Positions 11,801-24,241 of a stretch of 64,000 bases of DNA are shown here, piece by piece. The number at the start of each line of letters is the position of its first letter. Position 1 is the stretch's first letter. Made by a program: the position numbers and the translations under genes. The stretch is from Nothopassalora personata (taxonomy: Eukaryota > Ascomycota > Dothideomycetes > Mycosphaerellales > Mycosphaerellaceae). The notes under the pieces were generated by a model that made no database searches, had not been told where the DNA came from, and saw only the letters and a list, made by a program, of their open reading frames with translations. The stretch covers positions 3,038,001 to 3,102,000 of the forward strand of contig CM066289.1 in assembly GCA_033816765.1 (NCBI GenBank), read 5' to 3'.

Positions 11801-14330
11801 GCGTAAGCTATATCCTATTTAGCTGTCTCTTTACCTTATCTACTAGCGAACGCTACCGCTACGTAGGCTAAATGTCGATAACGTAGTCGCATTCCCGAAA
11901 TGTAAGTACTCCTCTTCTCTAGTCGATTACTAGATTATGCTTTCTTAACTAAGGTATACCTAGTACGATGTTATAACTAGCTATATTAGTAACATCTAAG
12001 ATAATTTCCTCGTAGTGCCGTTAGATAGTAAGTAGTAGCGGTATCGTCTCGCGCTCTATGCTAGGTAAGGATAATTCGTCTACCGCGATTAATTTATAAC
12101 CCTCTTTCTTCTTATAGGTAGCGAGCCTATGTCTTGTAATAAATAATTCGGAGGTAAAGTTCCCGCTTGCTTCGGAATCTATTATAGCATCTATCTTATG
12201 CCCGTTAACGATAATCTGGGTTCGAAACACTATTGTCGTTAGTAATGCTTAAGCCTTTTCTATATTATATAACTCCCTTCGGTCGCTTATTCCTAGGGAG
12301 TTAATCCTTTTCCCTATTCGTATGTAGAACGTCGTGCTTCGTGTCTCGAGGCCTCCGCTTAAACCTAGCGCGAGCCTTTCTATATCTACACCTATATTCG
12401 GTAACGTTCCTAGATCTTCTACGTTTCTAAGTAGAGTGCGCGTGCGTGTTATACTACATTACGTAATTTATTCGATATAAATGTTCCTAACGGTATAAGA
12501 TATCCGGTTCCTATTATTCGGCTTTCTATCGGTAGTCGTTCTATAATAGCGGTTGCTAGATTCTCGGTTGTTTCTATAAATGGGTATCCCTAGGCTATGC
12601 CTCGTAGGGTGTCGAGTGTCTTATTAAACTTAATAGAGTATAGCATCCTTCGTCCGTCTATCTTAGGTAGGAATTCCTCGTACCTTCTTTATAGGTGTAC
12701 GATTATGTTGTATAATTTCTTAGGTACATTAATCGTAAAGGTTAGTTGTTTATTATCGTCGTTAGTGTCGCTCTCTTCTCCTTCAGAGGAATCTTCTTCG
12801 CTTCATTCTTCCGGTTCCTAATCGTCTTCGATAGTATCTAGCCCGGTAGTTTCTTAACTTTCTTCCTATAGTTCCGGTAACTATAATCCGTTCTATCCTA
12901 GGTCTTAGTTTTCTTTATCGCTTCTATCGTTATTAAAGTAGGATTCGTCGATATCTACTTCTCGGAGCGTAGCGTTTTACCTATACGTCGCTCCTAGGGT
13001 TTCTCTCGGTTACTAAGGCTAATATCCTACGCCTAATTTCGCGGCGTAGTAAACTTAACACGAGTCTTAGTAATAGAATCGCTAATAAAGGCTTCTATAA
13101 CTATTTCGAGACTCGGATTCAATCTCGTAGTCGACTCTTCGTATTATTATGTTAAACTATCGTAGTTAGTTCTTCGCATTAAATGGAATAACTACTATTT
13201 ACTACCTATAGTATCCTCCTCGTCCTTCTAAGGGGTCTAGGAGAGGCGTCGTGCTTCTATTACTAGCTCTCTCCCCTACTCTCCGAGTATAGTCGGTATC
13301 TCCTTAAGATCTAACGCTACTCTTAGATTTACTAGTTCGGGGTCATATTATGTTAAACTATTCGCGGCGTACTATATTCTTACCGCGGTAGTCCCTTACT
13401 AGGTAGCTAGGTTTGCTACATCCGTAGCAAGTTTGTATTTCTTTCGAACTCCGGGATGCTCTATTCCCGTTACTGTTCCTAATCTTACGACTTTTCTCGG
13501 TAACGTCGAGTTCCATTAGCTATAGTCCGTAGTACGGTTTATCCCTAGGCTTATTATTGTAGTTGTTGTAGAAGCCTCTATTACGGTTGTCGTAGCCTAG
13601 TGTGTATCTAGCCTTTCCGGATACTTTAAAGTCGTATCGTCGTTCTATAGCTCTCTCGTAGAGCTTATCGTTAAGATTAATCGTAACTCTAACGAGGTCG
13701 CCTAAGCTATCGATCTTCCGACCGTCCCTTATTAACTCGTCCTTAATATGCTCCTTTAGTCCTCTCCGGTATATAACTTAAAGTACTTCGTCGTCCTAAT
13801 CGGTAAGTTACGCGTATTCCTAGAATTTAGTAGCATATTTAGCAGTAGATGTCTTCTAGGTTAAATGCTAAATAATACGAACGGTAGTAGTAATCTTATT
13901 AGAGACACTAAAGACGCTCTTTATAGTATGCTTAAGATAGTTATATAACCTAAAGATTCCGTCGGCATTGTCTTCTCCGTTACTGTCTAGGTATTTCCTA
14001 AGGAATAGTTTAACCTAATATTGTACTCGTCCTCTTAAAAAGGTAGTAGTAAAGACAGGCTTAAGGTTCTTAGGTATAGAGTTAAATAAGAAGTACATAT
14101 CTATCTAAGAGACCTAAGTGTCAAACTTGTCTCGGTCGCTATAGTAGTATTCTAGCTTACTAACCTTAAGGGTGTCGTTGCCTATATAAGTAGCTAAGGC
14201 ATTAATAGCATCGTTCGCGGTTTAAGGTCGTCGGGCTCTACTTACTTTACTAGGGGCGGGTGTTCCCCGTTTACTCTATCGGTCTCCTATCGTAGAGGGC
14301 CATTAAAGCTATTAGGTTTAGTATAACCTA
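8890..14330 (-). mobile_element. RIPed family-1 Ty3/gypsy gag-pol
   Basis: Minus-strand element body. In sense order: gag with a zinc knuckle at 13429-13388 (C-x2-C-x4-Y-x4-Y, His and last Cys lost to RIP); a GGGAAAA slippery heptamer at 12314-12308 followed by a perfect 8-bp stem; the retropepsin at 12230-12021 (IIDSEASGNF); reverse transcriptase with YIDD near 11100; then RNase H and integrase; and a chromodomain at about 9025-8930 with W and Q codons now stops. The same family is seen young at 61457-64000 and as a fragment at 48900-49565. Stop codons throughout make it inactive. Confidence 0.8.
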
Positions 14331-14717
14331 ATAATATTACAAGTTAAGAAGATAAGCTTAATCGGATTTGTTCTCGGGCCGATAGGAAGTCGAGGGAGAG
14401 TAATAAAGCAGTAGCTGTCTTATCTTATAAAGATTAAGTAGTAGTAAGGTAGAGGTTAGGTTATAGTATATTCTAAATAGTAATATTAAACAGTGAGTTA
14501 AACGCCTCGAAGCTATAAGGGTTTCTTAGCGTTTCTAAGTACAAAGGAAACATTACTAGTCTTTAGTCTTAATTATTTAATTACTAGTAAGCGAGTAATT
14601 GCGAATTACTAAGTCGCTAGTAAGCGAGTAATTGCAAATTACTAAGTCGCTAGTAAGCGAGTAATCTTATACGGCGCACGTAATCTTTATAACTAATAGT
14701 TAGGCGTACCGTCGTAG
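14331..14717 (-). mobile_element. 5' LTR of RIPed family-1 gypsy element
   Basis: Minus sense starts TGTTACGGG at 14717. The inner end near 14331 is approximate. It shares the ACGCTAAGAAACCC block with the other family-1 LTRs but has its own U3 with about 2.7 copies of a 33-34-bp repeat (about 14585-14665). It is clearly not identical to the 3' LTR at 7832-8218. Confidence 0.65.
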
Positions 14718-14718
14718 C

Positions 14719-16150
14719 CTAACCCGACCCGTAACACTTAGCTATAACTAGTATAGAAGATACTAACCTATAGTGTCTTCTATCGGACTAAAAGGCTCGC
14801 TTACTTAGTCGAGCGAATACCCCCGATAGTAACAATATTAGAGAGGGAGGTAAGGAGAGAGAAGAGTAGAGAGAAGAGTATTTATTTTAAAAATAAACTT
14901 TTATAGGGCGCGCTACGGCGCTACGTAGATAAAAGATAGGCGCGTAGTAGGCGGCTAATATACGTAGAGTACGCGATCACTCGTTATTATTATCCTTATT
15001 ATCCTCCTTATTATACTCGCCCCGTAGGGCTAGTAGTAAGAAGGCCCTATCGGCCGTAGTAGTGTTAATGTTTCTAGCCTATAGGAACTATAACTACGGT
15101 TAGTATAGGACACGTATATGACACGTATGTTACTTACCGTACGGCCGAGCTCGAAGAGCCTATTAAGGGCCCTATTCTACTCTTACTATAGAACTACGGA
15201 CGTAGTAGCGGCGGCGGAGGAGGGGGTAGTAGTAGTAGAGGCGCCGGCGAAGCGTACGCGGGTATCGCCTATATGCTTATTCTTATAGGTACTAAACTGC
15301 CTCTTAGCCTAGGAGGAGGTTAGCCGATTTATATAGGGAGCGATAGTACGCCGTATACGGCGAGCGTAGGGAGCGCTAGCGAGGCGTAGCACTTACCTCT
15401 AGGATCTACTTGCCTAGCTAGGCGTAGAGCTCGTACTACTAGTCTAGAGCATCCTACTCTTATTTAGTAATAGGGTTACTAAGCCCCTAGATAAGCTTAT
15501 CGCGCTAGGCGCGAGCGGCGCGTAGGCGAGCTACTAGCTACGCGATAGCGACGCTAGTATTACTAACGTAGGGGTACCTAATGTCTCTATAGCGCCTACA
15601 CTTCTTAAGTAACTCGCCGGTAGTAATACTATTATACGTATCCTACTCGTCTACTATACTATTAGTAAGCGTATCGTAAGCGAAGAGCGTAGCGAATACT
15701 TACTAGCTACGAAGTACGGGAGATAACGTATACACATCTTAATGTCTATACCTAGGCGCCTAGCTAGTAAGGACTTAGGGGTCTACGGCCCTAGTACGCT
15801 AAACTTAAGCTTTGCTAGCGTATCTAGTACGCCGAGCGCGCTAGACATCTATGCTAGTAGTGCTAGTAATAGTATTAGTAGTACTAATAGGCCCCCTATA
15901 AGGGCCTCCTAGCGGAGCTAGTCTTAGATAGCTTCCTCTAAAGCTATAGTAGTACTAGCGGGTCGCTAGATAGTCGCTAGCGAGGAGCTAGTAGATCGCT
16001 AGTAGTATAGATATAGTACGCTACGAGAACGTAGTATAAGGAAAAAGAAGGAAAAGGAGGGAGAGGGTACGCTTCTTAAACCCTCGAGTTAGTTAACCCG
16101 GCAACTATAACTTTATACCTACCTATACTACGATAACGATACGTACGAGA
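14719..16150 (-). pseudogene. Inverted-repeat arm 2: second RIPed copy of the family-2 antisense zinc-cluster gene
   Basis: Reverse complement of 4772-6175 with only scattered C/T and G/A differences. The antisense gene therefore lies on the minus strand here, with its splice donors at 15703 and 15396 (GTAAGT, minus sense). Element sense is plus, and the family-2 3' LTR follows at 16263. Homology to arm 1 ends exactly at the family-1 LTR boundary (14717/14719), so the family-1 LTR inserted into this copy. Confidence 0.75.
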
Positions 16151-16247
16151 CCCGTAGGCGGGTTGTATAGTAACGGAATCTACGAGAAATAGATAGATTA
16201 CTTATATAGAAACCTCCTAAAGCCGCGAGCTAAGGGTAGCTCGTCCT

Positions 16248-16443
16248 AGAAGGGGAGGTAGTTATAAGGGTAGCCTATAGCTAACCCTTATATATAATGC
16301 GGCTATACCCGGCTTAGTATACCGCACGTAACGCGTATACGTATACTAGGAGACGCGTATAGCGTCTATAGAAGAAAGTAAGCTTTAGTTCATCTACGAT
16401 TAGAAGATCGTAGGCGTGCTATATATTGCGACATCCCCTTATA
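16248..16443 (+). mobile_element. Polypurine tract and RIPed 3' LTR of family-2 copy
   Basis: AGAAGGGGAGGTAG (16248-16261) is the polypurine tract. The LTR follows from about 16263, starting as TATAAGGG for TGTAAGGG and ending GACATCCCCTTATA at about 16443. It aligns along its length with the 197-bp young LTRs at 51804 and 58436, read in reverse complement. Confidence 0.7.
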
Positions 16444-17050
16444 GCCTTACGGCCCTTACAATATACTTACCTAACTAACAATTTCGTAATAAAGATACGC
16501 TAGGGTACTATAAAGACTTAGAGAGACTATTAACTAAATAGATAATAGGCCCCTTATATAATTACTAATGCCGTAATATACATAACCCGAATAAATAATA
16601 TAATAGAAGAATCGAACTAATAGCCTTACCGGAGCTAGGCCCGGCTATTCACTTACTTACTAACTAAACTAACCTAAGGCATTAGAGATTATATAAGAGG
16701 AACCTAAGGCAGTATGCCTATAATCGATTTTTAAAAGTAAAAATTTAATTAAGTGGATTAATTGTAAATTTCGTTCGAAGATTAATTAAGAATTTAATTA
16801 AGACGTAACTAAAATTTAGTTAAGAGTTTGATTTAGACTTAATGGGACGGTTAATTGAATTTGATTAGAAGCCTTGGCGCAATTTGCCGCGATTTTGATG
16901 ATGTAATAGCTGCGTGCCCCTCTGGGTTCTAGAAAGCTCTATGATAGACCAACCAACCTACCAACCTAACCTGCACATCCTGGCCGCCTAAGAAGAGACC
17001 AGCTTCTGGGATATTGCAATGACTGTTCGACGGCCCTGTCCGCGCTCAAG
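16444..17050. other. AT-rich transition to unique DNA, no gene seen
   Basis: RIP-like AT-rich DNA with many TTAATTA runs continues to about 16850, then composition returns to that of the genic core. The last 200 bp form the upstream region of the PfkB kinase gene. No reading frame or RNA gene is supported. Confidence 0.6.
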
Positions 17051-18320
17051 ATGGAGGAGCCACCAGATATCATCCGCCGACTAGTCATGGTGGGAGCTTG
17101 CTACGTGGACACCATCCTCAGGTACGACCAGATCTCCAGCGTGAAGACAATGATACTACGCGCGCCTCCCTCGCCGACAACGACATTTTCTAAGCTGTGG
17201 GGAGGAGACCTCTACGCACGTTGTCAATGCTAATATCGGCTCGGGAGCGCGACTGACGCTTTCCCTCAGTGTACCTCACTTCCCACAAGAAGACCACAAA
17301 CTCCGCGCGACCTCTTTGCACCGAAGGAGAGGTGGCAATGTGGCCAATTCACTCGAGGTCCTGCAACAACTGCTTCCCCCCGGACAAGGCTGTGCCGTCG
17401 AACTTGTCCTGCTTTCCGTTCTGCCAGCAAAGACATCGCCAGCCACTAAGTTTGTGGAGGACTCCTTGGGGTACGTAATCTTGAACGGCCCTAGGCATGC
17501 GCCAGTTTCTGACATATGCATTGCACGACGCGCTTCGCTTCACCATCTACACTAGATTCCAAGGTCCGGCCTCAGGTGTCTCGAGTATAGCTGACACCTC
17601 CCTCTGCATAGGCCACATGTCAACACTTCTCACTGCATCTACCGCGAGTCATATCAAGAACCTGCTTCAAGCTATATCATCAAAGCGGACGATTCAGGAT
17701 CGCGGACCATTGTCAACTATAACGAGCTTCCGGAGATGACAGTTGAGGAGTTCAAGCAGCAAGTCGCAGCCATGGCAGACGTCAAGAACACCTGGTTCCA
17801 CTTCGAAGGCCGAGAGGTAGAGACTTCATTGGCATGTATGAAGTGGTTGAAGCAGCAAGATCCTGGCAGCGTCATGCTCAGTGCTGAAGTTGAGAAGCCC
17901 AATCGTCCAGGCCTTGAACTCATGGCTGCAGAAGCAGATGTTGTGTTCTTCTCCAAGACATGGGCAGAAGCGGCAGGGTACAACAGTGCTAGCAGCTTGC
18001 TCGCGGCCTATGCCATGAAATTGAAGCGAGTGAGACTGCTGTTCTGTACCTGGGGCGCAGAAGGGGCTGCAACTTATGTGCCTTCTTCAGGTTTCTCCTG
18101 CAGCCAAAGACCTCAAACCGACCCGGACCTTCAAGTCATCGACACCATTGGCGCTGGGGACACGTTCGTCGCCGGGGCCCTCTATGGCGAGGTGCTATCC
18201 AGCCGGCTCTTGTCAGGCTTGAGTGCGGACCTAGAAGAGCGTGCGAAGTTCGATCTCAGCTTTGCCAGTCAACTTGCTACCAAGAAAGTCTACCAGCATG
18301 GCTTCGACAATCTAGCGTGA
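17051..18320 (+). CDS. Ketohexokinase-like PfkB carbohydrate kinase
   Basis: Three exons: 17051-17121, 17270-17470, 17612-18320 (introns 148 and 141 bp, GTACG donors, CAG and TAG acceptors), giving 326 aa. The N-terminus has the PfkB entry VGACYVDTIL and, across the first splice, a RRGGNVANS substrate-binding motif. Residues near 100 read HCIYRE and ASSYII. PfkB signature 2 is DTIGAGDTF with catalytic Asp274. The C-terminus (KKVYQHGFDNL) resembles the KKCGLQGFD end of animal ketohexokinase. Members phosphorylate sugars with ATP in the cytosol; ketohexokinase makes fructose-1-phosphate, but substrate here is inferred. It is the first intact gene beside the RIPed nest. Other PfkB specificities (ribokinase, adenosine kinase) fit less well. 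Confidence 0.85.
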
Positions 18321-19197
18321 TTTTAAAGTACCAGGCCTCGACCAGTGGCAAAGGCGGTCGTGGAGCCTTCGAGATATGGTCGCTTCACGATGCGTTTTGC
18401 CACGAAGCTAAAGATGGACATGGAACTTGACTGGCGTGAATGACACGGCCACCTTTGACTTAATAACATAGTCGATGCGAGCTTTTAGCCATCGAGCCAC
18501 GACCGCATGGCGCTCTGTCAGCACAGGGCTCGATGTGCTCCGATAGCTATCAAATCTTGGTCAAGTGCCACGATTCGCTTCGCGGCCTGGGGAACAAAAA
18601 AGATGCTGGGATGACACGACAGCCGTATGCCAAATCACACTGCATCTCTGCTATTCTACGACAATTCTCGCTCATGTAAACGCAAAAGAGCTTCGCTAAG
18701 ACTCTATTGCATATAGTCCAGCGAATGATGCCGATCCGGGAGCCAGGCTGTATGTATGCACCTTCGGACTTCATTCTTATCTTGCTTCTAAATTGCCCGC
18801 ACGCTATTCAACAACGCATCTTAAGTCGACGAGTAACCACGCATGACCAAGCATCCTGAAACATGTTCAGACGAAACGAACTGTGCTGTATCGTCAAACG
18901 CAAGAAAAGCCGGCCACGGGAGCAGCCACTGCATATGAGCCACGATAGACCAGGCCACTCGGCGTGCGCTCGATCTCGCACGCACCCCGATCACACCGCG
19001 ACTGCCATGTCGTGTTCTATCTTGATACTCTCGGATCCCATGCAACAGGATGCCTTGTCGTGTCCATAGCGGCACACGGCTCTGCCAGGCATGCTTAATG
19101 ACATTGGCATTTCGGACTACCTCCACAGAGGGGTGTACCTGATCACGAGTCGTATATGATTGCATCCGCATGACTTGTAATAGTGTCTGGCTACTAT
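18321..19197. other. Intergenic, no convincing gene
   Basis: Open frames of up to 151 codons exist on both strands, but none shows a recognisable domain, a consistent codon pattern or splice signals. It separates the kinase from the ferric reductase and presumably holds the terminator of the first and the promoter of the second. Confidence 0.5.
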
Positions 19198-21029
19198 ATG
19201 CCGCATATGTATTGCAGCTATCCGTGTAGAACCTCCTTCCACCTATTGACCGAAAATCCGGCTGGTCGTCGGTCACTGCTCACAACAATTTCGAACGAGA
19301 CTGGCACTAATGGGACTACATCTGAGGAGGACGAAGGGAGAGAAGAGATGTATCGAACTTTTATGATATGGTAAATACGAAGCGACCTTGCTTGCCAGCA
19401 TTAATTGACGGACTCTTGCAGGCTATACGAACACGATGTTCCAACAGCCAAGTACTACGGGATCGCCTTGATTGGCCTGGTCCTGCTGTTTGTCCTCAGC
19501 CATCTGACTCGCAGGACCATTGGCAAGCGTGCTAAGTATATCAATATCTTCAACAAAGCGACGCGGAATATACACACAGGACGGCAGCGGTTTAATTCTC
19601 CGATCAAAATCTAAAGTCTCAGTCTCTTGGTCGGACATCTTGCTCTGGTCCTGGTCTATTTTGGTATCATGGCTGCACTGGCATTCTACGATCGACCTCT
19701 CGAAGTTATGATTGTCATTCAGCCGAAACGCTTCGGCTGCCTGGCGCTCTGCAATATCTCTTTGACAATCTTCCTCGGCATTAAAGTCACACCTCTGCAG
19801 CCATTCGCCGGGCTCAGCTGGGACCCCTTGAACGTGCTGCATAGGGTTGCTGGGTACACGACTGTTGTGTTCGTGCTGCTACATTCGATTGCCTACCTCG
19901 TTCGCCTCTCGGCAGCAGGAGCTCTACACGAGGTTATGACGAGGCCGCAGAATCTTGCTGGAATCGCTGCCGGTGTCATCATGATCACCATACTGCTCAC
20001 GTCCATGGGCTATGTTCGGAGACGATGTTACGAGTTCTTCTACGCCTCGCATCTTGTCCTCGTATCTGGTGTTATCGTTGCGGTCGCATTACATCGTCCA
20101 GTTCCACGCCAAGTCGCTCTCACGGTCACTCTGACCGCTATCCTCATCTGGGCACCCGATAAAGCCATCCGCCTCGTCCGCTGGATCTACTTCGGATACA
20201 GGAACTACTGCACCCTTGATCCCTTGCCCGGAGGCGCCACTCGAGTCACCATGAATCGGAAGATGAAGAGTCGACCTGGCAGTAGTGCGTTCATCTGGAT
20301 TCCAAGTCTTAGAATATTCCAGCGTCATCCTTTTACGCTCGTACTGAGCGAGCCGAAGGCGGAGTTCGTGGTCAAACCTAGGACGGTTTTACCAGACACC
20401 CCTATCTCGCGGCCTGTAAGCAGCCCGGAGTCAAGCTGAGAGCAAGCGTCGAGGGTCCGTATGGACGAGTCCCGAATCCGCATAAGTATGACAAGATTAT
20501 GCTTATCGCTGGTGGTGGCGGGGGCACTTTCACCATGAATGTCGCATTGGTGTGGGCGAGGAAGCGAAGGACGCCGAAAGATCTTAGTACTATGGATCTC
20601 ATCTGGGCTGTACGGAATCGAGCGGAGCTGGATTGGTTCGAAGCAGAGCTGGCTGAGTTGACAGCCAATGTGCGAGTCACAGTCAGGCTTCATGTCACGA
20701 GTTTGAGAAGTGCGGTGCTGGAGGCTTGGAGAATGATGGCGCAGCCGAGAAAGAGTCACAATAATCTTGCGAAGCTCGTGATACGGGATGTCAACCTCAC
20801 AGTATCCGCGAGGAGCTCGGATTCGAATCTCAGGGCCCCTGAGACTGGACGGCCTGATGTCGGCCAGCTGATTACCGAGATGATGGCATTGCAACAGAAG
20901 GAGACTGGTGTTTTGAATGCTGTATGCGGGCCTGAGACGTTGCGGCTTGATGTTTGGAAAGCTATGGCCGGCTGTTCGTCGACATCGGCTGCGAGTATGG
21001 ATATGTATTTGGAGCAGTACTCGGTGTAA
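19198..21029 (+). pseudogene. Ferric/cupric reductase (FRE family) with a one-base frameshift
   Basis: Exons about 19198-19370, 19422-19535 and 19623 onward (introns 51 and 87 bp); the start could instead be ATG 19348. The membrane part has several hydrophobic segments. It carries haem-ligand histidines in LNVLHRVAGY/VLLHS and in ASHLVL/VALHRP, then the FAD motif HPFT. Around 20378-20384 the frame moves by -1: before it reads EFVVKP, after it DGFTR...GVKL, VEGPYGR, the NADPH motif AGGGGGTF and CGPETL, ending at 21029. All family blocks are present in order, so a single-base deletion (or a sequence error) is the simplest reading. FRE proteins reduce Fe(III)/Cu(II) at the plasma membrane for uptake. 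No intron with proper ends bridges the shift. Confidence 0.75.
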
Positions 21030-21258
21030 GTCTTCTGGCGGAAAGAACCCTGAACCTGTCGGGTCCGTATTCAGGAACATGAAAGAGAGTCGAGAAGCCA
21101 CTTGTCTTGATTAGGAGAACATCCGAGAATATATGCGTGTGTCTTTGACAAAGTGGAAAAGTGGACATACCGCCGCCAAAGTCGATCACGGAGCAAATAG
21201 ATTATACCAACGACTCCATCACACCTTAGCGAAGACTCCTTGCTCCAGCAAAAAGAAA

Positions 21259-21352
21259 TTCCGACACGGGGAATTGAACCTAATCAACTGTTAGCATATG
21301 GCTCTGGAGAATCTTTAGATGAGTGAATGCTTACCCCGGCCACCTGTGAGCT
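21259..21352 (-). tRNA. Degenerate tRNA-like sequence (class II, Leu/Ser type A box)
   Basis: Minus strand contains an A-box-like TGGCCGGGGTAAGC and a B box GGTTCAATTCC followed by CCCGTGTCGGA, spaced as in a class II tRNA. AGCAT/ATGCT could form an anticodon stem with an insert. The acceptor stem pairs poorly (about 4 of 7), so it is probably a tRNA pseudogene. Confidence 0.35.
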
Positions 21353-21359
21353 ATCGTTG

Positions 21360-24205
21360 GCGCCTTACAGCGAGCAATGAGAGACAGGTATCCTAGCCCT
21401 TCGAATATCGTCAGCATATGACAATAGGCTCGGGCTCAGAGAAACCTACACTAGACCATATCGGACACCAATATCGGATGTGTTGATGCGCTTGAACCAA
21501 CTCTGGTCTTTCATAAAGGTTTGCACGCTATGTGGGGCACTGCCAGGGCCGATGTGGCGCCGAACAAGTCTTGAATAAAGAATATTTGCAGTCTGTTTCA
21601 GTGGGATTGATTATGGAGGTCGTGGGTGTCGATGTTTCCACGATTGCTACTAAGAGACTGAGGTGAATGAAAAAGTCTTGGCGCTCGGATCCACAGCGCT
21701 AAGCCCAAGCATACAGCTACCAACCTTACGTTGCAAGTAGGTCAGAGACGAAGAGCTTGCAGAAGATGACGAATTACTTTCATCGGCGGACAGCTTCCAA
21801 GAAATTCGTTCTCTGTACGTAAAAGAGAAAATGCAGCTTAGACCACGGCCTCGTCACGAAGCATCGCGACGGATAAGGCAGTAAGACCGCGAGGCCTGGA
21901 GTGTCGGTGACTGCAGCTTGCACAAGATTTAGAATCGCCCTATTACCACGGGGCAGCAGCTCCCTGCCTCGCAGATTCCGTTGCTGGCGTTCCCCATGAA
22001 AACACAAAGGTCGATCCACGAAAGTCGGCTTTGGTCATGACAGAAGCTGAAAGTGAATGAGAGCGAGGTTGATGTGCTATTGAAGGATATTCCAAGCATA
22101 TGCAAGCCGCGGGTGGACCTATTGATATGCTCCCAGCATGACGTCGTCAGGATAAGCTTTCCGCCAGCTGTTGCCACGTTCTGCGGCACATAGTACTTAT
22201 GCTTATGCCGATATGACCTCTGGTTTTGGTGCCGGGCCTTGGTCAGCGAATCGTCTAGCAACCGGGAGAACTTCGAGCAATCGGCGACTATTATGACACC
22301 ACATACTGCAATAAGTCACGCGAATGTGTTTTGCCAGGCATTCAATGAGATCTGCTGCACATTGCTGTGTGAGAGAGATGTGTATACAGCATCACAGATG
22401 GCCATTCTTGGCGACTTCCATCATATATCGTCGCTTACGTTGATCCAGCCGACAGGCAGCCTTCACTTGGACTTGCTATCTGAAATCTCGTCCATGATTT
22501 ACCTCGCCCTTGATCTCTCTGTTCCCATGGTCATGAAGGTTCCTCCTGGAGGTAGCGTTGATTAACGCACTTTCGTACTTCCGGCCTTCTTAGCAGCGAC
22601 GGTCTCTCGTGCTATACTCTCCGCGCTCCAAGAAATCGAATGCCGCCAGCTCTGCTATGCTCACCTATATAAGAAGAGCTCGAGAGGAGAAGAGATAGAC
22701 AGCGATAGTGATAGCGACCTCCAACAGAAGTGGACGGGCTGGTCGTCGAACAAGAAAAGCTATAGTCTTCTTCCTCGAGCAGTGAGCAAAATCGAAAGGA
22801 AGACGATTTTGACTACAATGGCGGCGATAACGGCCAGAGTATCGATGGCATTCACGGGGATGACGGCGATAATAGTCGTTCCGATGGCAATCGAGGCAGC
22901 TCTCGGAGCAAGAAGCGTGCTCGGACGAGCAAAGCTCTTGGTAGAAGCGTTCTATACTATAGAGCTAAACAGATAATACCGGTAAGATTGCGATAAGCCT
23001 CACGTATCTATAATAATGTATAAGTCAGCTGATAATGTACAGCCTATTGAGGACGTGTTCTAAAGAAAGTACAACGGGATCCTCCCAGCTAATGATTCTT
23101 CAGCGACCCACAGCAGGCAGGGTCTATACTACGACGCATACCCTTAGGTGCCAATGTTGTACATCTCACCTGCTATTGCGTACTATTAGCCTTCGAGACC
23201 TACTACCGGTATCTTACACCCCTCGCTACGAGAACAAATTACGTAACAATGCGTCTTAGCAAGACGCAGTTAATAACAACGCCTTTATAGGGACCTACCT
23301 CGAGAGGATGCGCAATGCAGCTACCTAGGGTGATGACAGAGCCTTCGAGGAATAGAAGGACAATTTCAACTTAATCCTGTAGGCATCCGTGGCCGACTTC
23401 ACCGCACTTGATTAAGTTCCCAAGCGGTGACACGCTGAGAGGACGAGAGGAAAGGCATAGAGGAGATGCGTGATTGAAGGGCATACTAAGGAACAACGTA
23501 AGCGTTGTTTCTTGTCGCATAGAGTAGACAGGCAGCGTGTGACGTCCCGTGGGTGACACCCTCCGGGGGTGAAAAGCTCGGATCACTCTTGGCGTGACAC
23601 CCTCCAAGGGTAACACGCTCTTGTACTGTAATTTGCAGTAGTTAGGCTTGTTTTTGAATGCTACATCTTCTACGGCCTAGCTTATCTTGCTTTCTTTAAT
23701 AGTCTTTAGACGACTAGAGCCATGAGCTGCCGTGCTTAAGCGGTACCTCCAGCCTTTATTATCGGCTTCGACTTCGATCTACTTACCATTCTCACCTGCG
23801 CATTGCACCAAATGCTTGTTGTCGCGCGAAAGTGATGCCCAGGCAAGCAGAGCAACCGCCGAACAATGACATATAATCGGACTGGCCAGGTTGCCGTTGT
23901 CCAGAGAGGGCCATCTTTTTCTTCGAAGAGGCATTGTCGGTCCCTAGACCTTGAAACCGTCCAGCAACAGAGTCGGCTTTCATGATCGACATGCGGCTCT
24001 TTCTATGCGGTACGCCATGAAGATGGTGCGATATCGGCAATCCCTGACAACCTTAAGGGAATTCCGCACTGTCGGGCCTGGCATTACCAATCACTTCTAT
24101 GGCAGTCCAACCTGAACACCGCAGATTCCTCGTCGCAATGTCAGCCGTTGAACTGCATGTCGTGCTGCAGACACGGGAAGACCTGATGCTTCACTGCATC
24201 ATCAG

Positions 24206-24241
<36 letters not shown>

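Noticed and set aside
12597..12821. Plus-strand 74-codon frame in the family-1 relic
   Set aside because: Lies opposite the RIPed gag, whose minus-strand reading is supported by alignment with the young copy; the same shadow appears at 48764-48949 and 63258-63500.
14585..14665. CRISPR-like array
   Set aside because: Direct repeats without distinct spacers inside an LTR of a eukaryotic element; no cas genes; ordinary U3 tandem repeats.
18821..19276. 151-codon minus-strand frame
   Set aside because: No domain, no codon bias, overlaps the start of the ferric reductase on the other strand and contains low-plausibility Trp/Arg/His-rich text; treated as chance.
22239..22565. 108-codon plus-strand frame
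   Set aside because: Has an ATG and stop but no domain and no neighbour context; could be real, but not supportable from sequence alone.
24193..24240. Acidic-protein gene from a poly-Asp run
   Set aside because: The run is the complement of a CAT microsatellite; the flanking frame has no domain.
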